From Polaribacter dokdonensis (GTDB lineage Bacteria > Bacteroidota > Bacteroidia > Flavobacteriales > Flavobacteriaceae), in contig NZ_CP101505.1 of NCBI RefSeq assembly GCF_024362345.1, forward strand, positions 578,001 to 642,000: a DNA stretch of 64,000 nt, given 5' to 3'. A model generated the notes under the pieces. It was not told where the DNA came from, made no database searches, and worked only from the letters and a program-made list of their open reading frames with translations. Position 1 is the first letter of the stretch. Every line of letters starts with the position of its first letter. The translations under genes were made by a program, and so were the position numbers. Positions 54,179-63,169 of the stretch are shown here, piece by piece.

Positions 54179-55237
54179 ATGAAAACCATTAAGGCTGTAT
54201 CTTATCCTGTTCATTTTCAGGAAGAAAGCTATCAAGAATTATCACAATTAATTCAAGAAAAAGACTACTCAACTTTGTTTGTTTTGGTAGATGAAAATAC
54301 CATGGAACACTGTTATCCTAAATTTATACCAAATTTAAAGACAGATAAAACTATAGAGGTTATAGAAATTGAATCTGGAGAGATCAATAAGAACTTAGAA
54401 ACTTGTGTTGGTGTTTGGAATGCCATTACAGAATTGGGTGGAGATAGAAAGAGTTTGGTAATTACTTTAGGAGGTGGAGTTATTACAGATATGGGTGGTT
54501 TTGTAGCTTCTTGTTTTAAAAGAGGTGTAGATTTTGTGAATATACCTACTACCCTATTATCTATGGTAGATGCCTCAGTTGGTGGCAAAACAGGTGTAGA
54601 TTTAGGCGTGTTAAAAAACCAAATTGGTTTGTTTGCAAATCCGCAGATGGTAATTGTAGACAATCAATATTTAACAACTGTTACAGAAAGAGAAATAAAA
54701 TCTGGAATAGCAGAGATTATTAAATATGGAGTTACTTATGATGTGTCTTTATTTGAAAACATTAAAAAGAACAAAGAAAATAATATTAGCGATTTAATTT
54801 TTAGATCTGTAGAAATTAAAAACGAGGTTGTTTTAAAAGATCCAAAAGAAAAGGATTTGCGTAAAATTTTAAATTTTGGGCATACACTTGGGCATGCAAT
54901 AGAATCATTCTACTTAGAATCTGAAGACAAGGAAAACTTAACACATGGTGAAGCCATTGCAATTGGGATGGTCTGCGAAAGTTATATTTCTAACAAAGAA
55001 TTACAATTTCCAATAGATAAGGTGCATGCTTTAAAAGAAGTTGTATGCGCTATTTATGATAAAATACAATTATTAGAAAAAGATTTTACGGCCATTCTTA
55101 ACTTATTGAAACACGATAAGAAAAATGTAAATGGACAAGTAAACTTTGTACTTTTAAATGATTTTGAAGATTTTAAATTAGATTGTAAAGTGCCTGAAGT
55201 ATTGATAAAAGAAAGTTTACAATTTTATAACTCATAA
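54179..55237 (+). CDS. aroB: 3-dehydroquinate synthase
   Basis: Second shikimate-pathway enzyme, converting DAHP to 3-dehydroquinate with NAD+ and a divalent metal. 352 residues; LGGGVITDMGGFVASCFKRG and TTLLSMVDASVGGKTGVD are the NAD and substrate loops, and the metal ligands include the ILNFGHTLGHAIE His pair. It is divergent to the proline dehydrogenase gene and followed by a strong terminator; the next shikimate gene, aroQ, is far upstream in the window. Confidence 0.95.
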   Translation: MKTIKAVSYPVHFQEESYQELSQLIQEKDYSTLFVLVDENTMEHCYPKFIPNLKTDKTIEVIEIESGEINKNLETCVGVWNAITELGGDRKSLVITLGGGVITDMGGFVASCFKRGVDFVNIPTTLLSMVDASVGGKTGVDLGVLKNQIGLFANPQMVIVDNQYLTTVTEREIKSGIAEIIKYGVTYDVSLFENIKKNKENNISDLIFRSVEIKNEVVLKDPKEKDLRKILNFGHTLGHAIESFYLESEDKENLTHGEAIAIGMVCESYISNKELQFPIDKVHALKEVVCAIYDKIQLLEKDFTAILNLLKHDKKNVNGQVNFVLLNDFEDFKLDCKVPEVLIKESLQFYNS

Positions 55238-55270
55238 AAAAATCCCATCATAAATATGATGGGATTTTTT
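55237..55270. terminator. bidirectional terminator between aroB and the cold-shock gene
   Basis: A perfect 15-bp stem (AAAAAATCCCATCAT / ATGATGGGATTTTTT) around a four-base loop, with A and T runs that make it work in both directions. Confidence 0.92.
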
Positions 55271-55291
55271 AATATATGAGCAAGTATATAC

Positions 55292-55744
55292 TTATACTTT
55301 TTTTACTTTCACTGCATTCATTCCACGCATTCCTTTTTCTAATTCAAAAGAAACCTTATCATTCTCTGCAATAGTATCTATTAAACCACTTACGTGTGTA
55401 AAATATTTTTCTCCATTATCTGAATCGATAATAAAACCAAAACCTTTAGAAGTATCAAAGAAATTTACTTTTCCTTTTCTTACTGGATCTTCTTCTGGTA
55501 AATCTTCTTTTTTAGTAGTAGAAATTTGAATATCTTCTAATTCATACTCTACTTTTAATTCTGGATCTGGAGGAGTATCTGTTAAATTTCCATTATGATC
55601 TACATAAGCAAACTGAATTCCAGATGCACCACTTTCTTCTTTAGCAGCTTTTCTTGCCTCCATTTTTTTACGCTTGTCTTCGCGTTTTTTTAAACGTTTT
55701 TTTTCTTTTTCACTTTTACTAAATGTCTGTTGCGATTTTGCCAT
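55292..55744 (-). CDS. cold-shock-domain protein with charged N-terminal extension
   Basis: A 150-residue protein. The C-terminal cold-shock domain (residues ~85-150) starts RKGKVNFFDTSKGFGFI, the RNP1 box, and has RNP2 as YFTHV, so single-stranded nucleic acid binding is likely. The N-terminal ~80 residues are a highly basic helix (KEKKRLKKREDKRKKMEARK) and an acidic linker, absent from ordinary 65-70-residue Csp proteins but seen in Bacteroidota relatives. The 290-base upstream gap may hold a long 5' leader, a usual site of cold control. Confidence 0.86.
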   Translation of the reverse strand: MAKSQQTFSKSEKEKKRLKKREDKRKKMEARKAAKEESGASGIQFAYVDHNGNLTDTPPDPELKVEYELEDIQISTTKKEDLPEEDPVRKGKVNFFDTSKGFGFIIDSDNGEKYFTHVSGLIDTIAENDKVSFELEKGMRGMNAVKVKKV

Positions 55745-56035
55745 TAACTATATAACTGTTTTTGTATGCTTGTTTTCAAATTATACTAAAGTTTTGTATT
55801 TGCACCTAATGCTTTTGGTGTAGAATCAGTTTAAAAAATAAAACCGAATTTGCTATTTTATTTACTAGGAGTTCTTTAGTGCTACAAAGATATTAAAAAA
55901 TTAGGTTTTATGAAATAGCAACAATCAATATTAATAGAGAGACTATAAATGTTAAAATTTATAAAAAAATAATATTTATAAAACCAAGTTGTATTTCTTT
56001 ACGTATATAAACTGGAAAACTAAAATTAAATTACA
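55745..56035. other. intergenic stretch, likely cold-shock leader plus lipoprotein promoter
   Basis: About 290 very AT-rich bases between divergent genes. It should carry both promoters. I see no clear promoter box or hairpin, nor a convincing small gene. A long untranslated leader of the cold-shock gene is possible. Confidence 0.35.
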
Positions 56036-57064
56036 ATGAAAACAATGAAAACACTGGCACTTGTAGGTGCTATTGCAGTAGGTTTAACTTCATGTTCAGA
56101 CGAAACTTCTACAGTTGCTGCACAATTAGACACAAAATTACTTTTTACATCAAACAACAACGATGGTAATGTAAACGTATATAATGTTACCAATTTAAGT
56201 GCGGTTGCCACTTCTACATTAACTACACCAATTTCTGCTTCTGATGGAGTGTATTATAATAGTGATGAAGATTTAGTGGTACAAGCTTCTAGATCTACAT
56301 TTGGTTTAGAGGGTTATGCAGGTATTACTCTATCTTCTTCTTTAATATCTACTACAGTAACAGCAAACGTTGTTGGTAGTTTAGATATGACAAGTCCTAG
56401 AGAATTAGCAGTAAATGGAAATTTTTATGTAGTTGTAGATAATGCAGATGCAGATGGAGATAATAGCACAAATGATGGAAGATTATTTATATACTCTAAA
56501 AACGGAAATAGTTTTACTTTAAGAAATACCATTACAACAGACATTAAATTATGGGGAATTACCTTTATTGGTAATGATTTATATGCAATTGCAGATACTA
56601 CCAATGAATTGGCTGTGTATACCAATTTCTTGAACAATACAACTACAACAACATTAGCAACCTCTAAAAAGATTGCTGTAGAAGGTATTGTTAGAACTCA
56701 TGGTTTAACCTATGATGCAATGACAGATACTATGGTTTTAACAGATATTGGTGATGCTTCTAATGGACAAGATGATGGAGGATTTCATGTGATTGATAAT
56801 TTTACATCTAAATTTAGCAGTACTGCAAATGGGGCAACACTATCTGTGGCAGAACAAACAAGAGTATCTGGAGCAAGTACATTATTAGGTAATCCTGTAG
56901 ATGTAGCTTATGATGGCGAATCTCAAACCGTTTTTATTGCAGAGGCAGGAAACAATGGAGGTAGAATTTTGGCCTTTAGTAATATTGGTTCTGGAGGTGA
57001 TGTAACTCCAAGTTACAACTCGTCTTTATCTAAAGCATCTGCAGTTTATTTATACAAAGAATAA
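56036..57064 (+). CDS. lipoprotein with propeller-like repeats
   Basis: A 342-residue surface or periplasmic lipoprotein; the lipobox LTSC lies at about residue 20, followed by SDETSTVA. The body consists of repeats beginning with short beta hairpins and Asn/Asp turns (NNNDGNVNVYNVTNL, VVDNADADGDNSTNDGRLFI, VAYDGESQTVFIAEAGNNGG), a pattern like YncE/SMP-30-type propellers. The NADADGDNS loop resembles a calcium site. No catalytic residues are clear. Its terminator precedes the TetR gene, so it is separately transcribed. Two start Met codons three residues apart are possible. Confidence 0.7.
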   Translation: MKTMKTLALVGAIAVGLTSCSDETSTVAAQLDTKLLFTSNNNDGNVNVYNVTNLSAVATSTLTTPISASDGVYYNSDEDLVVQASRSTFGLEGYAGITLSSSLISTTVTANVVGSLDMTSPRELAVNGNFYVVVDNADADGDNSTNDGRLFIYSKNGNSFTLRNTITTDIKLWGITFIGNDLYAIADTTNELAVYTNFLNNTTTTTLATSKKIAVEGIVRTHGLTYDAMTDTMVLTDIGDASNGQDDGGFHVIDNFTSKFSSTANGATLSVAEQTRVSGASTLLGNPVDVAYDGESQTVFIAEAGNNGGRILAFSNIGSGGDVTPSYNSSLSKASAVYLYKE

Positions 57065-57091
57065 TAATTAGAATTTAAGTTAATTGTTAAG

Positions 57092-57124
57092 AAACCTTTC
57101 AATAAAATTTTGAAAGGTTTTTTT
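57092..57124 (+). terminator. rho-independent terminator of the lipoprotein gene
   Basis: An 11-bp stem AAACCTTTCAA / TTGAAAGGTTT and then four more T residues, with a seven-base loop. Confidence 0.85.
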
Positions 57125-57180
57125 GTTGCTCATTGTTAAATGTTAAAAAATCATTAAAAATTATAATAACGCTCTAAAAC

Positions 57181-57202
57181 AATAGTATTACTATTATATT
57201 TG
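57181..57202 (+). promoter_or_regulatory. TetR promoter with overlapping palindromic operator
   Basis: The palindrome AATAGTATTACTATT (7-1-7 bases, perfect) ends at the first T of the -7 box TATATTTG (TAnnTTTG). The ATG of the TetR gene lies 18 bases after the box. A repressor bound to the palindrome would block this promoter, which fits autoregulation of the export operon. Confidence 0.5.
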
Positions 57203-57220
57203 CAAACAAATCGAAAAACC

Positions 57221-57904
57221 ATGAAAGATTTATTATCTAACTTAAAAATATCTGTACCAGATAAAATATATATAAAAGACCCTGAAACCTCTCAACTAGG
57301 AAAGCGTATTATTGAGAATAGTATTGTTATTATTAATGAAATTGGTTTTGAGAGTTTTACCTTTAAAAAACTAGGAAATAGAATAGGTTCTAATGAAAGT
57401 TCTATTTATAGGTATTTTGAGAGTAAACACAAGCTACTATTATACCTTTCTTCTTGGTATTGGGCTTGGTTAGAGTACCAATTGGTTTTAGAAACTTTTA
57501 GTATTTCTAACTCTAAAGAAAAGTTAGAAAAAGCCATTACCATTCTTACAAGAACTGTAGAAGAAGACAGTAATTTCACTCACATTAACGAAGTGTTATT
57601 GTATAAAATTATTGTTAATGAAAGTTCTAAATCATTCTTAACCAAAGAGGTTGATAATGATAATAAAGAAGGCTATTTTGAAGTTTATAAACGTTTGGTA
57701 ACTCGTTTAGAACAGATGATTGCCAGCGTAAATTCTGATTATAAATTTGCTTTGAGTTTGGCAAGCACTATCATAGAAGGTGGTTTACATCAGCATTTTT
57801 TAAACAGCCACTTCCCTTCTATAACCAATTGCGATAACAACAAAGTACCAACAAAATTCTTTTTGCATTTAGTATTTCATACTTTAAATAAAGATAATGA
57901 CTAA
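57221..57904 (+). CDS. TetR family transcriptional regulator
   Basis: A 227-residue regulator heading the export operon. The N-terminal HTH (~residues 25-65) shows IVIINEIGFESFTFKKLGNR and ESSIYRYFESKHKLLLYLSS, the TetR recognition helix and its IYRYF follow-on. I start at the ATG just downstream of the promoter box; a TTG 21 bases upstream lies inside the box. It overlaps the ABC gene by 8 bases. It likely represses its own operon through the adjacent palindrome; the ligand is unknown. Confidence 0.86.
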   Translation: MKDLLSNLKISVPDKIYIKDPETSQLGKRIIENSIVIINEIGFESFTFKKLGNRIGSNESSIYRYFESKHKLLLYLSSWYWAWLEYQLVLETFSISNSKEKLEKAITILTRTVEEDSNFTHINEVLLYKIIVNESSKSFLTKEVDNDNKEGYFEVYKRLVTRLEQMIASVNSDYKFALSLASTIIEGGLHQHFLNSHFPSITNCDNNKVPTKFFLHLVFHTLNKDND

Positions 57905-59561
57905 CAAACCACTTACTCCTTGGCAACGTTTCTTAGGGTTGCTAAGATTAGAAAAAAGAGAGATTTTTCAGATTTTTTATTACGCCATTTTTGGCGGAAT
58001 TGTTTCGCTTTCATTACCCTTAGGTATACAAGCAATCATTAACTTAATACAAGGAGCACAAATTTCTACTTCTTGGATTGTTTTAGTAGTTGCTGTGACT
58101 ATTGGTGTAATATTTTCTGGAGCATTACAATTAATGCAATTGAGAATTATAGAAACCATTCAACAAAGAATCTTTACAAGAGCTTCTTTTGAATTGAGCT
58201 ATCGTTTTCCGAAAATTAAAATGATAGAATTACGTGAGTACTATCCTCCAGAATTAGCAAATCGTTTTTTTGATACGCTAACCATTCAGAAAGGATTATC
58301 AAAAATTTTGATAGATGTACCAACAGCTATTTTACAAATCATTTTTGCATTGATTTTACTTTCATTCTATCACCCATTTTTTATCATCTTTGGTATTTTG
58401 CTACTGTTGCTTATTTACATTGTATTTAAGTTTACTGCACAAAAGGGTTTAGAAACAAGTTTAGTAGAATCTAAAATAAAATATAAGGTTGCACACTGGA
58501 TACAAGAAGTAGCAAGAACTGTAGTTAGCTTTAAACTGTCTGGAAACACAAGTTTGGCGATGTCTAAAAATGATGTATTGGTTGATAAATATATTGAGGC
58601 TAGAGAAAATCATTTTAAGATTTTAATCTTGCAATTCACGCAAATGATTGGTTTTAAAGTAATTGTAACTGCTAGTTTATTATTAATTGGTGGAGCATTG
58701 GTTTTAAATCAAGAAATGAATATTGGACAGTTTGTTGCAGCAGAAATCATTATTCTTTTGGTAATAGCCTCTGTAGAGAAACTAATTATTGGATTAGAAT
58801 CTTTTTATGATGTATTAACCTCTATTGAAAAAATTGGTCAAGTAGTAGACAAAGAATTAGAATCTCAAGATGGTGAAAAGCCTTTATTTAAAGACGGTTT
58901 AACTGTTGAGTTGGATGAAGTATCTTATGAAGTTGCTAATAGAAAGAAGCCAATCATTAAAAACATTTCCTTAAAAATAAAACCTAAAAGTAGAATTCTA
59001 ATTGTTGGAGAAAGTGGTGCTGGTAAATCTAGTTTATTACGTTTAATATCTGGAGTTATAGAACCTACAGCTGGTAATATTTATGTAAACAACTTAGCTT
59101 TAGGTAGTTTACACCTAAATCATTACAGGTCACAATTAGGGTTGTCTTTGTCTGAAGAAACTCCTTTTGAAGGTAGTATTAGAGAAAATCTAATTTTTGG
59201 GAATGATAAAATTAAAGACTCTAAGATTTTTGAAATATTAGATATTGTTGGCTTATCACAATTTTTAAAAGAACAAGCCAATGGTTTAGATACTATTTTA
59301 AATGCAGAGGGTAAGCAAATGTCTTACACTATTGCTAAGAAGATAATTTTAGCTAGAGCTATTATTAAAGAACCAAAGATTATGATTTTAGAAGATCCTT
59401 TAGATCAATTTAATTTAGAGGAAACTGTAAGTATCATTAAGTATTTAACAGATAGTGCAAGACCTTGGTCTTTAATTGTAGTAAGTAGTAAAAAGAGCTG
59501 GAGAACAGAATGCAGCCAAACTATTACAATTGATAAAGGTGAAATTAAAGCAATAAACTAG
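57897..59561 (+). CDS. ABC exporter with degenerate nucleotide-binding domain
   Basis: A 554-residue type I secretion/HlyB-like ABC protein without an N-terminal peptidase domain. Five or six membrane helices cover residues ~25-300. In the ATPase part Walker A is intact (GESGAGKSS, 371-379), but the other motifs deviate: the Q-loop Gln is Ser (LSLSEETPF), the LSGGQ signature is replaced by KQMSYTIAK, Walker B ends Glu-Asp (IMILED) instead of Asp-Glu, and the H-loop His is Ser (IVVSSKKS). The usual composite ATP site may thus be missing. It is followed by HlyD- and TolC-like genes, so it is still expected to drive a tripartite pump. Confidence 0.85.
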   Translation: MTNKPLTPWQRFLGLLRLEKREIFQIFYYAIFGGIVSLSLPLGIQAIINLIQGAQISTSWIVLVVAVTIGVIFSGALQLMQLRIIETIQQRIFTRASFELSYRFPKIKMIELREYYPPELANRFFDTLTIQKGLSKILIDVPTAILQIIFALILLSFYHPFFIIFGILLLLLIYIVFKFTAQKGLETSLVESKIKYKVAHWIQEVARTVVSFKLSGNTSLAMSKNDVLVDKYIEARENHFKILILQFTQMIGFKVIVTASLLLIGGALVLNQEMNIGQFVAAEIIILLVIASVEKLIIGLESFYDVLTSIEKIGQVVDKELESQDGEKPLFKDGLTVELDEVSYEVANRKKPIIKNISLKIKPKSRILIVGESGAGKSSLLRLISGVIEPTAGNIYVNNLALGSLHLNHYRSQLGLSLSEETPFEGSIRENLIFGNDKIKDSKIFEILDIVGLSQFLKEQANGLDTILNAEGKQMSYTIAKKIILARAIIKEPKIMILEDPLDQFNLEETVSIIKYLTDSARPWSLIVVSSKKSWRTECSQTITIDKGEIKAIN

Positions 59562-59567
59562 TATACC

Positions 59568-60929
59568 ATGTTAAACATAACTAACAATCAAATCCATAAA
59601 AAAGTAGATCTAACCAAGTTTAAATCTGGTGGAAGAGTTTATGCAAAAGAATACTATAGAGCATTCAATAAATTCTTATTAGCTGCAGCTATTATTGGTA
59701 TTATCTTTTTGTTTTTACCATGGACACAGAATATTACTGGTAAAGGTATTGTTACCACATTAACTCCAGAACAAAGACCTCAAACCATTCAATCTCAAAT
59801 TCCTGGTAGAATTGAGCAATGGTTTGTAAGAGAAGGAGATTATGTGCAAAAAGGAGATACCATATTAAGAATTTCTGAAGTTAAAAGTGAGTATTTTGAC
59901 GATAGACTTATTGAAAGAACCAATGAGCAAATTAATGCAAAAACTTCATCTGTAGGTGCCTATGCTTTTAAAGTAGCTGCTTTAGACAGACAAATTGTAG
60001 CCTTACAAGAAGAACAAGCATTAAAATTACAACAAGCAAAAAATAAGCTGTTACAATCTAAACTAAAAGTACAGAGTGATAGTATTGCATTTGAGGCTGC
60101 TAAAACCAATTTAAAAATTGCTCAAAGTCAATATAATCGTGATTTTACTTTGCAACAAGAAGGTATAAAAGCTGTAAAAGATGTAGAAGAAAAGCGTTTA
60201 AAATTACAAGGTACAGAGGCTAAAATCATAGAGCAAGAAAATAAATTATTGGCAGCTAAGAATGAAGTATTAAATGCTAGAGTAGAAATCTCTAGAATAA
60301 AAGCAAGCTATGCAGATAAGATTTCTAAAGCTCAAAGTGATAAATTTACTGCACAATCTAGTGGTTTTGACGCCAAAGCACAAGTCTCTAAATTAGAAAA
60401 CAGTAACAGTAATTATAAAGTTAGAAGTAGCTTATTATACATTCAAGCGCCTCAAGATGGTTTTATCAATAAAGCCTTAAAAGGTGGTATTGGAGTTACC
60501 TTTAAAGAGGGTGATGAAATTGTAGGTATTATGCCTGCTCATTATGATTTAGCTGTAGAAACCTACATTCGACCTATTGATTTACCTCTAATTCATATTG
60601 GTGAGCAAGTTCGTGTGCAATTTGATGGTTGGCCTGCAATTGTTTTTAGTGGTTGGCCTAACATTTCTTACGGAACTTATGGTGCAAAAGTAGTAGCTAT
60701 AGAAAATTTTATTAGTGATAATGGTAGATACCGAATTTTATTAGCTCCTGATGAAACAGATCATACTTGGCCAACAGCCATAAGAGTTGGTTCTGGAGCA
60801 AAAACAATTGCACTTTTAGAAGATGTGCCAATTTGGTTTGAATTATGGAGACAGTTAAACAGCTTCCCTCCTAACTATTATCAGCCAGATGGAGATTCAT
60901 CAAGCAATAAAGGCGCTAAAAAGAAATAA
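59568..60929 (+). CDS. HlyD-type membrane fusion protein
   Basis: A 453-residue adaptor of tripartite export systems. One N-terminal membrane helix (~residues 33-52, FLLAAAIIGIIFLFL), then a biotinyl-lipoyl-like part with GRIEQWFVREGDYVQKGDTILRI, a long coiled-coil hairpin (~95-290) with many Gln and Lys repeats, and a beta-barrel domain ending near the PIWFELWRQ segment. It starts 6 bases after the ABC gene. The extended hairpin should contact the TolC partner encoded next. Confidence 0.9.
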   Translation: MLNITNNQIHKKVDLTKFKSGGRVYAKEYYRAFNKFLLAAAIIGIIFLFLPWTQNITGKGIVTTLTPEQRPQTIQSQIPGRIEQWFVREGDYVQKGDTILRISEVKSEYFDDRLIERTNEQINAKTSSVGAYAFKVAALDRQIVALQEEQALKLQQAKNKLLQSKLKVQSDSIAFEAAKTNLKIAQSQYNRDFTLQQEGIKAVKDVEEKRLKLQGTEAKIIEQENKLLAAKNEVLNARVEISRIKASYADKISKAQSDKFTAQSSGFDAKAQVSKLENSNSNYKVRSSLLYIQAPQDGFINKALKGGIGVTFKEGDEIVGIMPAHYDLAVETYIRPIDLPLIHIGEQVRVQFDGWPAIVFSGWPNISYGTYGAKVVAIENFISDNGRYRILLAPDETDHTWPTAIRVGSGAKTIALLEDVPIWFELWRQLNSFPPNYYQPDGDSSSNKGAKKK

Positions 60930-60956
60930 ACATCAAATCATTGTAGCATTTCATTT

Positions 60957-62357
60957 ATGAAAAAAATTATTGGTCTTCTGTTTTTACTGATGTTTCAGCA
61001 ATATTCTGCTCAAGATAAAATTGAGTCTGTAATGACGTTGTCTGAGTATTTAGGTTATGTAAAAAACTATCATCCAATTGTGAAGCAAGCAAACTTGGTC
61101 ATCAATACAAGTGAAGCTAAATTGCTTAAAGCTAGAGGTGCTTTTGACCCAAAAATTGAAATCGATTTTGATAACAAACAGTTCAAGGAGAAAGAGTATT
61201 ACAACAAATTAAATGGAACCTTTAAAATTCCTACCTATTATGGTTTAGAGTTTAAAGCCAACTTTGAAAACAACGAGGGGCTATTTTTAAACCCTGAAGC
61301 CAATGTACCCACTGATGGTTTGTATGCTGCAGGTGTTTCTGCATCTTTATTAAAAGGATTGTTGATTAACAAAAGAATGGCAGATTTAAAACAAGCGAAA
61401 CTTTTTTTAAATCAGGCTAAAGAAGATCAGCAAATATTAGTGAATGAAATACTTTTTAAAGCGTCAATATCTTACTTTAATTGGTTAAAAATCTACAATG
61501 ATAGAAATGTATATCTCAATTTTTTAAACAATGCAGTTGTTCGTTTTGAAAGTACAAAAAGAGCTTTTCAGCAAGGAGATAAAGCTGCTATAGATACTCT
61601 AGAAGCAGGTATTACATTAAATAATAGAAAACTAAACTTAGAGAAAGCACGAATTAAATTGGTAAAAGCATCTTTAGAATTATCGAATTATTTGTGGCTG
61701 AATGATAACACTCCTGTTGAACTACAAGACAATATTATACCTGACGTAAACACTTTAGAAAAAGTAGATACTACCTTTAATATTGCTTTATTTAACAATG
61801 CAAATTTTGATATTGAGAATCACCCAAAAATTAGATCTCTTAATTTTAAAGTAAGAAGTTTAGGCGTAGACAAGCGTTTAAAAGCCAATAATTTGTTACC
61901 TCAATTAGATGCACAATATAACTTTATTACACAGACACCAAGACAAGGAAATTCTTTTAATGTAGATAATTATAAAGCTGGAATTAGCTTTAAATTACCA
62001 ATATTTTTAAGAAAAGAAAGAGGAGATTTAAAATTAGCTAAAGCCAAATTACAAGATGCTGAATTTGAAACTGAAGCAGCTAAAGTGTCTATTAGAAATA
62101 AGGTAAATGCTGTGCAGCAAGAATTAGATTCATATGTTACTCAAAATGACTTTATCATCAATATTGTAAAAGATTATGGTACGTTACTAAAAGCAGAAGA
62201 GCGAAAATTCTTTCTTGGTGAAAGTTCTTTGTTTTTGGTGAACTACAGAGAATCTAAATTGATTGAAACCAAACTTAAAGCTATTGATTTAGAAAATTCT
62301 TACCTAGAAACAAAAGCAAACTTATTTAAAACAGCCGTAATTTCTATAGCCGATTAA
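60957..62357 (+). CDS. TolC family outer-membrane protein
   Basis: A 466-residue channel protein. A signal peptide (to about QQYSAQ) is followed by the OEP repeat pattern: alternating beta and long helices such as MTLSEYLGYVKNYHPIVKQA and, after the equatorial region, FKLPIFLRKERGDLKLAKAKL. The symmetric two-repeat architecture is visible. It is the last gene of the TetR-ABC-HlyD-TolC unit, 27 bases after hlyD. A long perfect hairpin shared with the convergent gene lies beyond the stop codon. Confidence 0.9.
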   Translation: MKKIIGLLFLLMFQQYSAQDKIESVMTLSEYLGYVKNYHPIVKQANLVINTSEAKLLKARGAFDPKIEIDFDNKQFKEKEYYNKLNGTFKIPTYYGLEFKANFENNEGLFLNPEANVPTDGLYAAGVSASLLKGLLINKRMADLKQAKLFLNQAKEDQQILVNEILFKASISYFNWLKIYNDRNVYLNFLNNAVVRFESTKRAFQQGDKAAIDTLEAGITLNNRKLNLEKARIKLVKASLELSNYLWLNDNTPVELQDNIIPDVNTLEKVDTTFNIALFNNANFDIENHPKIRSLNFKVRSLGVDKRLKANNLLPQLDAQYNFITQTPRQGNSFNVDNYKAGISFKLPIFLRKERGDLKLAKAKLQDAEFETEAAKVSIRNKVNAVQQELDSYVTQNDFIINIVKDYGTLLKAEERKFFLGESSLFLVNYRESKLIETKLKAIDLENSYLETKANLFKTAVISIAD

Positions 62358-62380
62358 ACAATAATAAAATTAACACAGCA

Positions 62381-62421
62381 AAGAAGATGATTAAACTTAA
62401 GATAAGTTTAATCATCTTCTT
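62381..62421. repeat. 19-bp perfect inverted repeat between convergent genes
   Basis: AAGAAGATGATTAAACTTA and its exact complement are separated by three bases, giving a 19-bp hairpin that overlaps the end of the XRE gene (whose stop codon lies within it). No T-run follows on either strand, so it is not a canonical terminator. It may end or protect both convergent transcripts. Confidence 0.7.
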
Positions 62422-62608
62422 CAAGTGTAAAAAACTCATTTACAGGAATCTTAAAAACTACAGAAAGTTTTAATGCCAAAACTGTACTTGGTACATATCT
62501 ATTCTTCTCAATAGAGTTAATGGTTTGCCTAGATACCCCAATTTGTTTTGCCAAATCATCTTGGGTAAGATTTAAAATAGCACGTTGTACTTTAAGTGTA
62601 TTTTTCAT
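62408..62608 (-). CDS. small XRE/Cro-type transcriptional regulator
   Basis: A 66-residue single-domain HTH protein with LTQDDLAKQIGVSRQTINSIEKNRYVPS, the Cro/CI helix-turn-helix, of the YozG/DUF739-like type. Its 3' end is part of the 19-bp hairpin. It starts 1 base after the upstream membrane-protein gene, so the two are probably coupled: small XRE regulators of this kind often control an adjacent DUF2178/YvaD-like membrane gene. Confidence 0.9.
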   Translation of the reverse strand: MKNTLKVQRAILNLTQDDLAKQIGVSRQTINSIEKNRYVPSTVLALKLSVVFKIPVNEFFTLEEDD

Positions 62609-62609
62609 C

Positions 62610-63053
62610 TTATCTATTCATTCTTTTTAATTGCCAAAAAACCATCAATTGAACAACCAGCATATAAAACAAAATCTGAAAATAATTTAATCCTTCTAAT
62701 TTTTCAGTTTCATCAAACAATAAACCAACTCCAAAATTGATAATTGGTTGTACTAACGCATAAAGTATAACTAGTATAAATGCTATTCTGTAAGATTGAG
62801 AACGTAAACTATCTAGATACTCATCTTCTAATTTTTCCTTTGCCAAAGAAATAAGTAACATTCCTACTAATAAAAGACCAGATAAAACAGGTTTTACCCA
62901 ACTTGGCTCGTCAACAAACTTCTTTGCAATCATCAAAGCAAAAGCAGAAAACGAAATAATATAACCTACTTTTTTATACTTATGATGCAGTTGAAATTTA
63001 TTCATTTTCTCTACATAACTCTTTTCTTTTTCACAAATTGATTGCTTTACCAT
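62610..63053 (-). CDS. membrane protein upstream of the XRE regulator
   Basis: A 147-residue protein with about four hydrophobic segments (e.g. IISFSAFALMIAKKF, VLSGLLLVGMLLISLAK) and a basic N-terminus. Met17 (MNKFQLHHKYKK) is an alternative start. It precedes the small XRE gene by 1 base, an arrangement often seen in Bacteroidota and Firmicutes pairs. Function unknown. Confidence 0.7.
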   Translation of the reverse strand: MVKQSICEKEKSYVEKMNKFQLHHKYKKVGYIISFSAFALMIAKKFVDEPSWVKPVLSGLLLVGMLLISLAKEKLEDEYLDSLRSQSYRIAFILVILYALVQPIINFGVGLLFDETEKLEGLNYFQILFYMLVVQLMVFWQLKRMNR

Positions 63054-63169
63054 TTTAACTTTGCTTTACAAATTGACAAATACTTTTTATATAATGACAA
63101 ATATACTTTACATTTTATGATTTTGCAAATTTTTTATTACTTTTAAAAAATCAACCAAAAAATAACACC

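Noticed and set aside
54313..54663. 116-residue open frame on the minus strand inside aroB
   Set aside because: Fully overlapped by aroB, whose motifs are intact; low-complexity Pro/Thr/Ser residues suggest a shadow.
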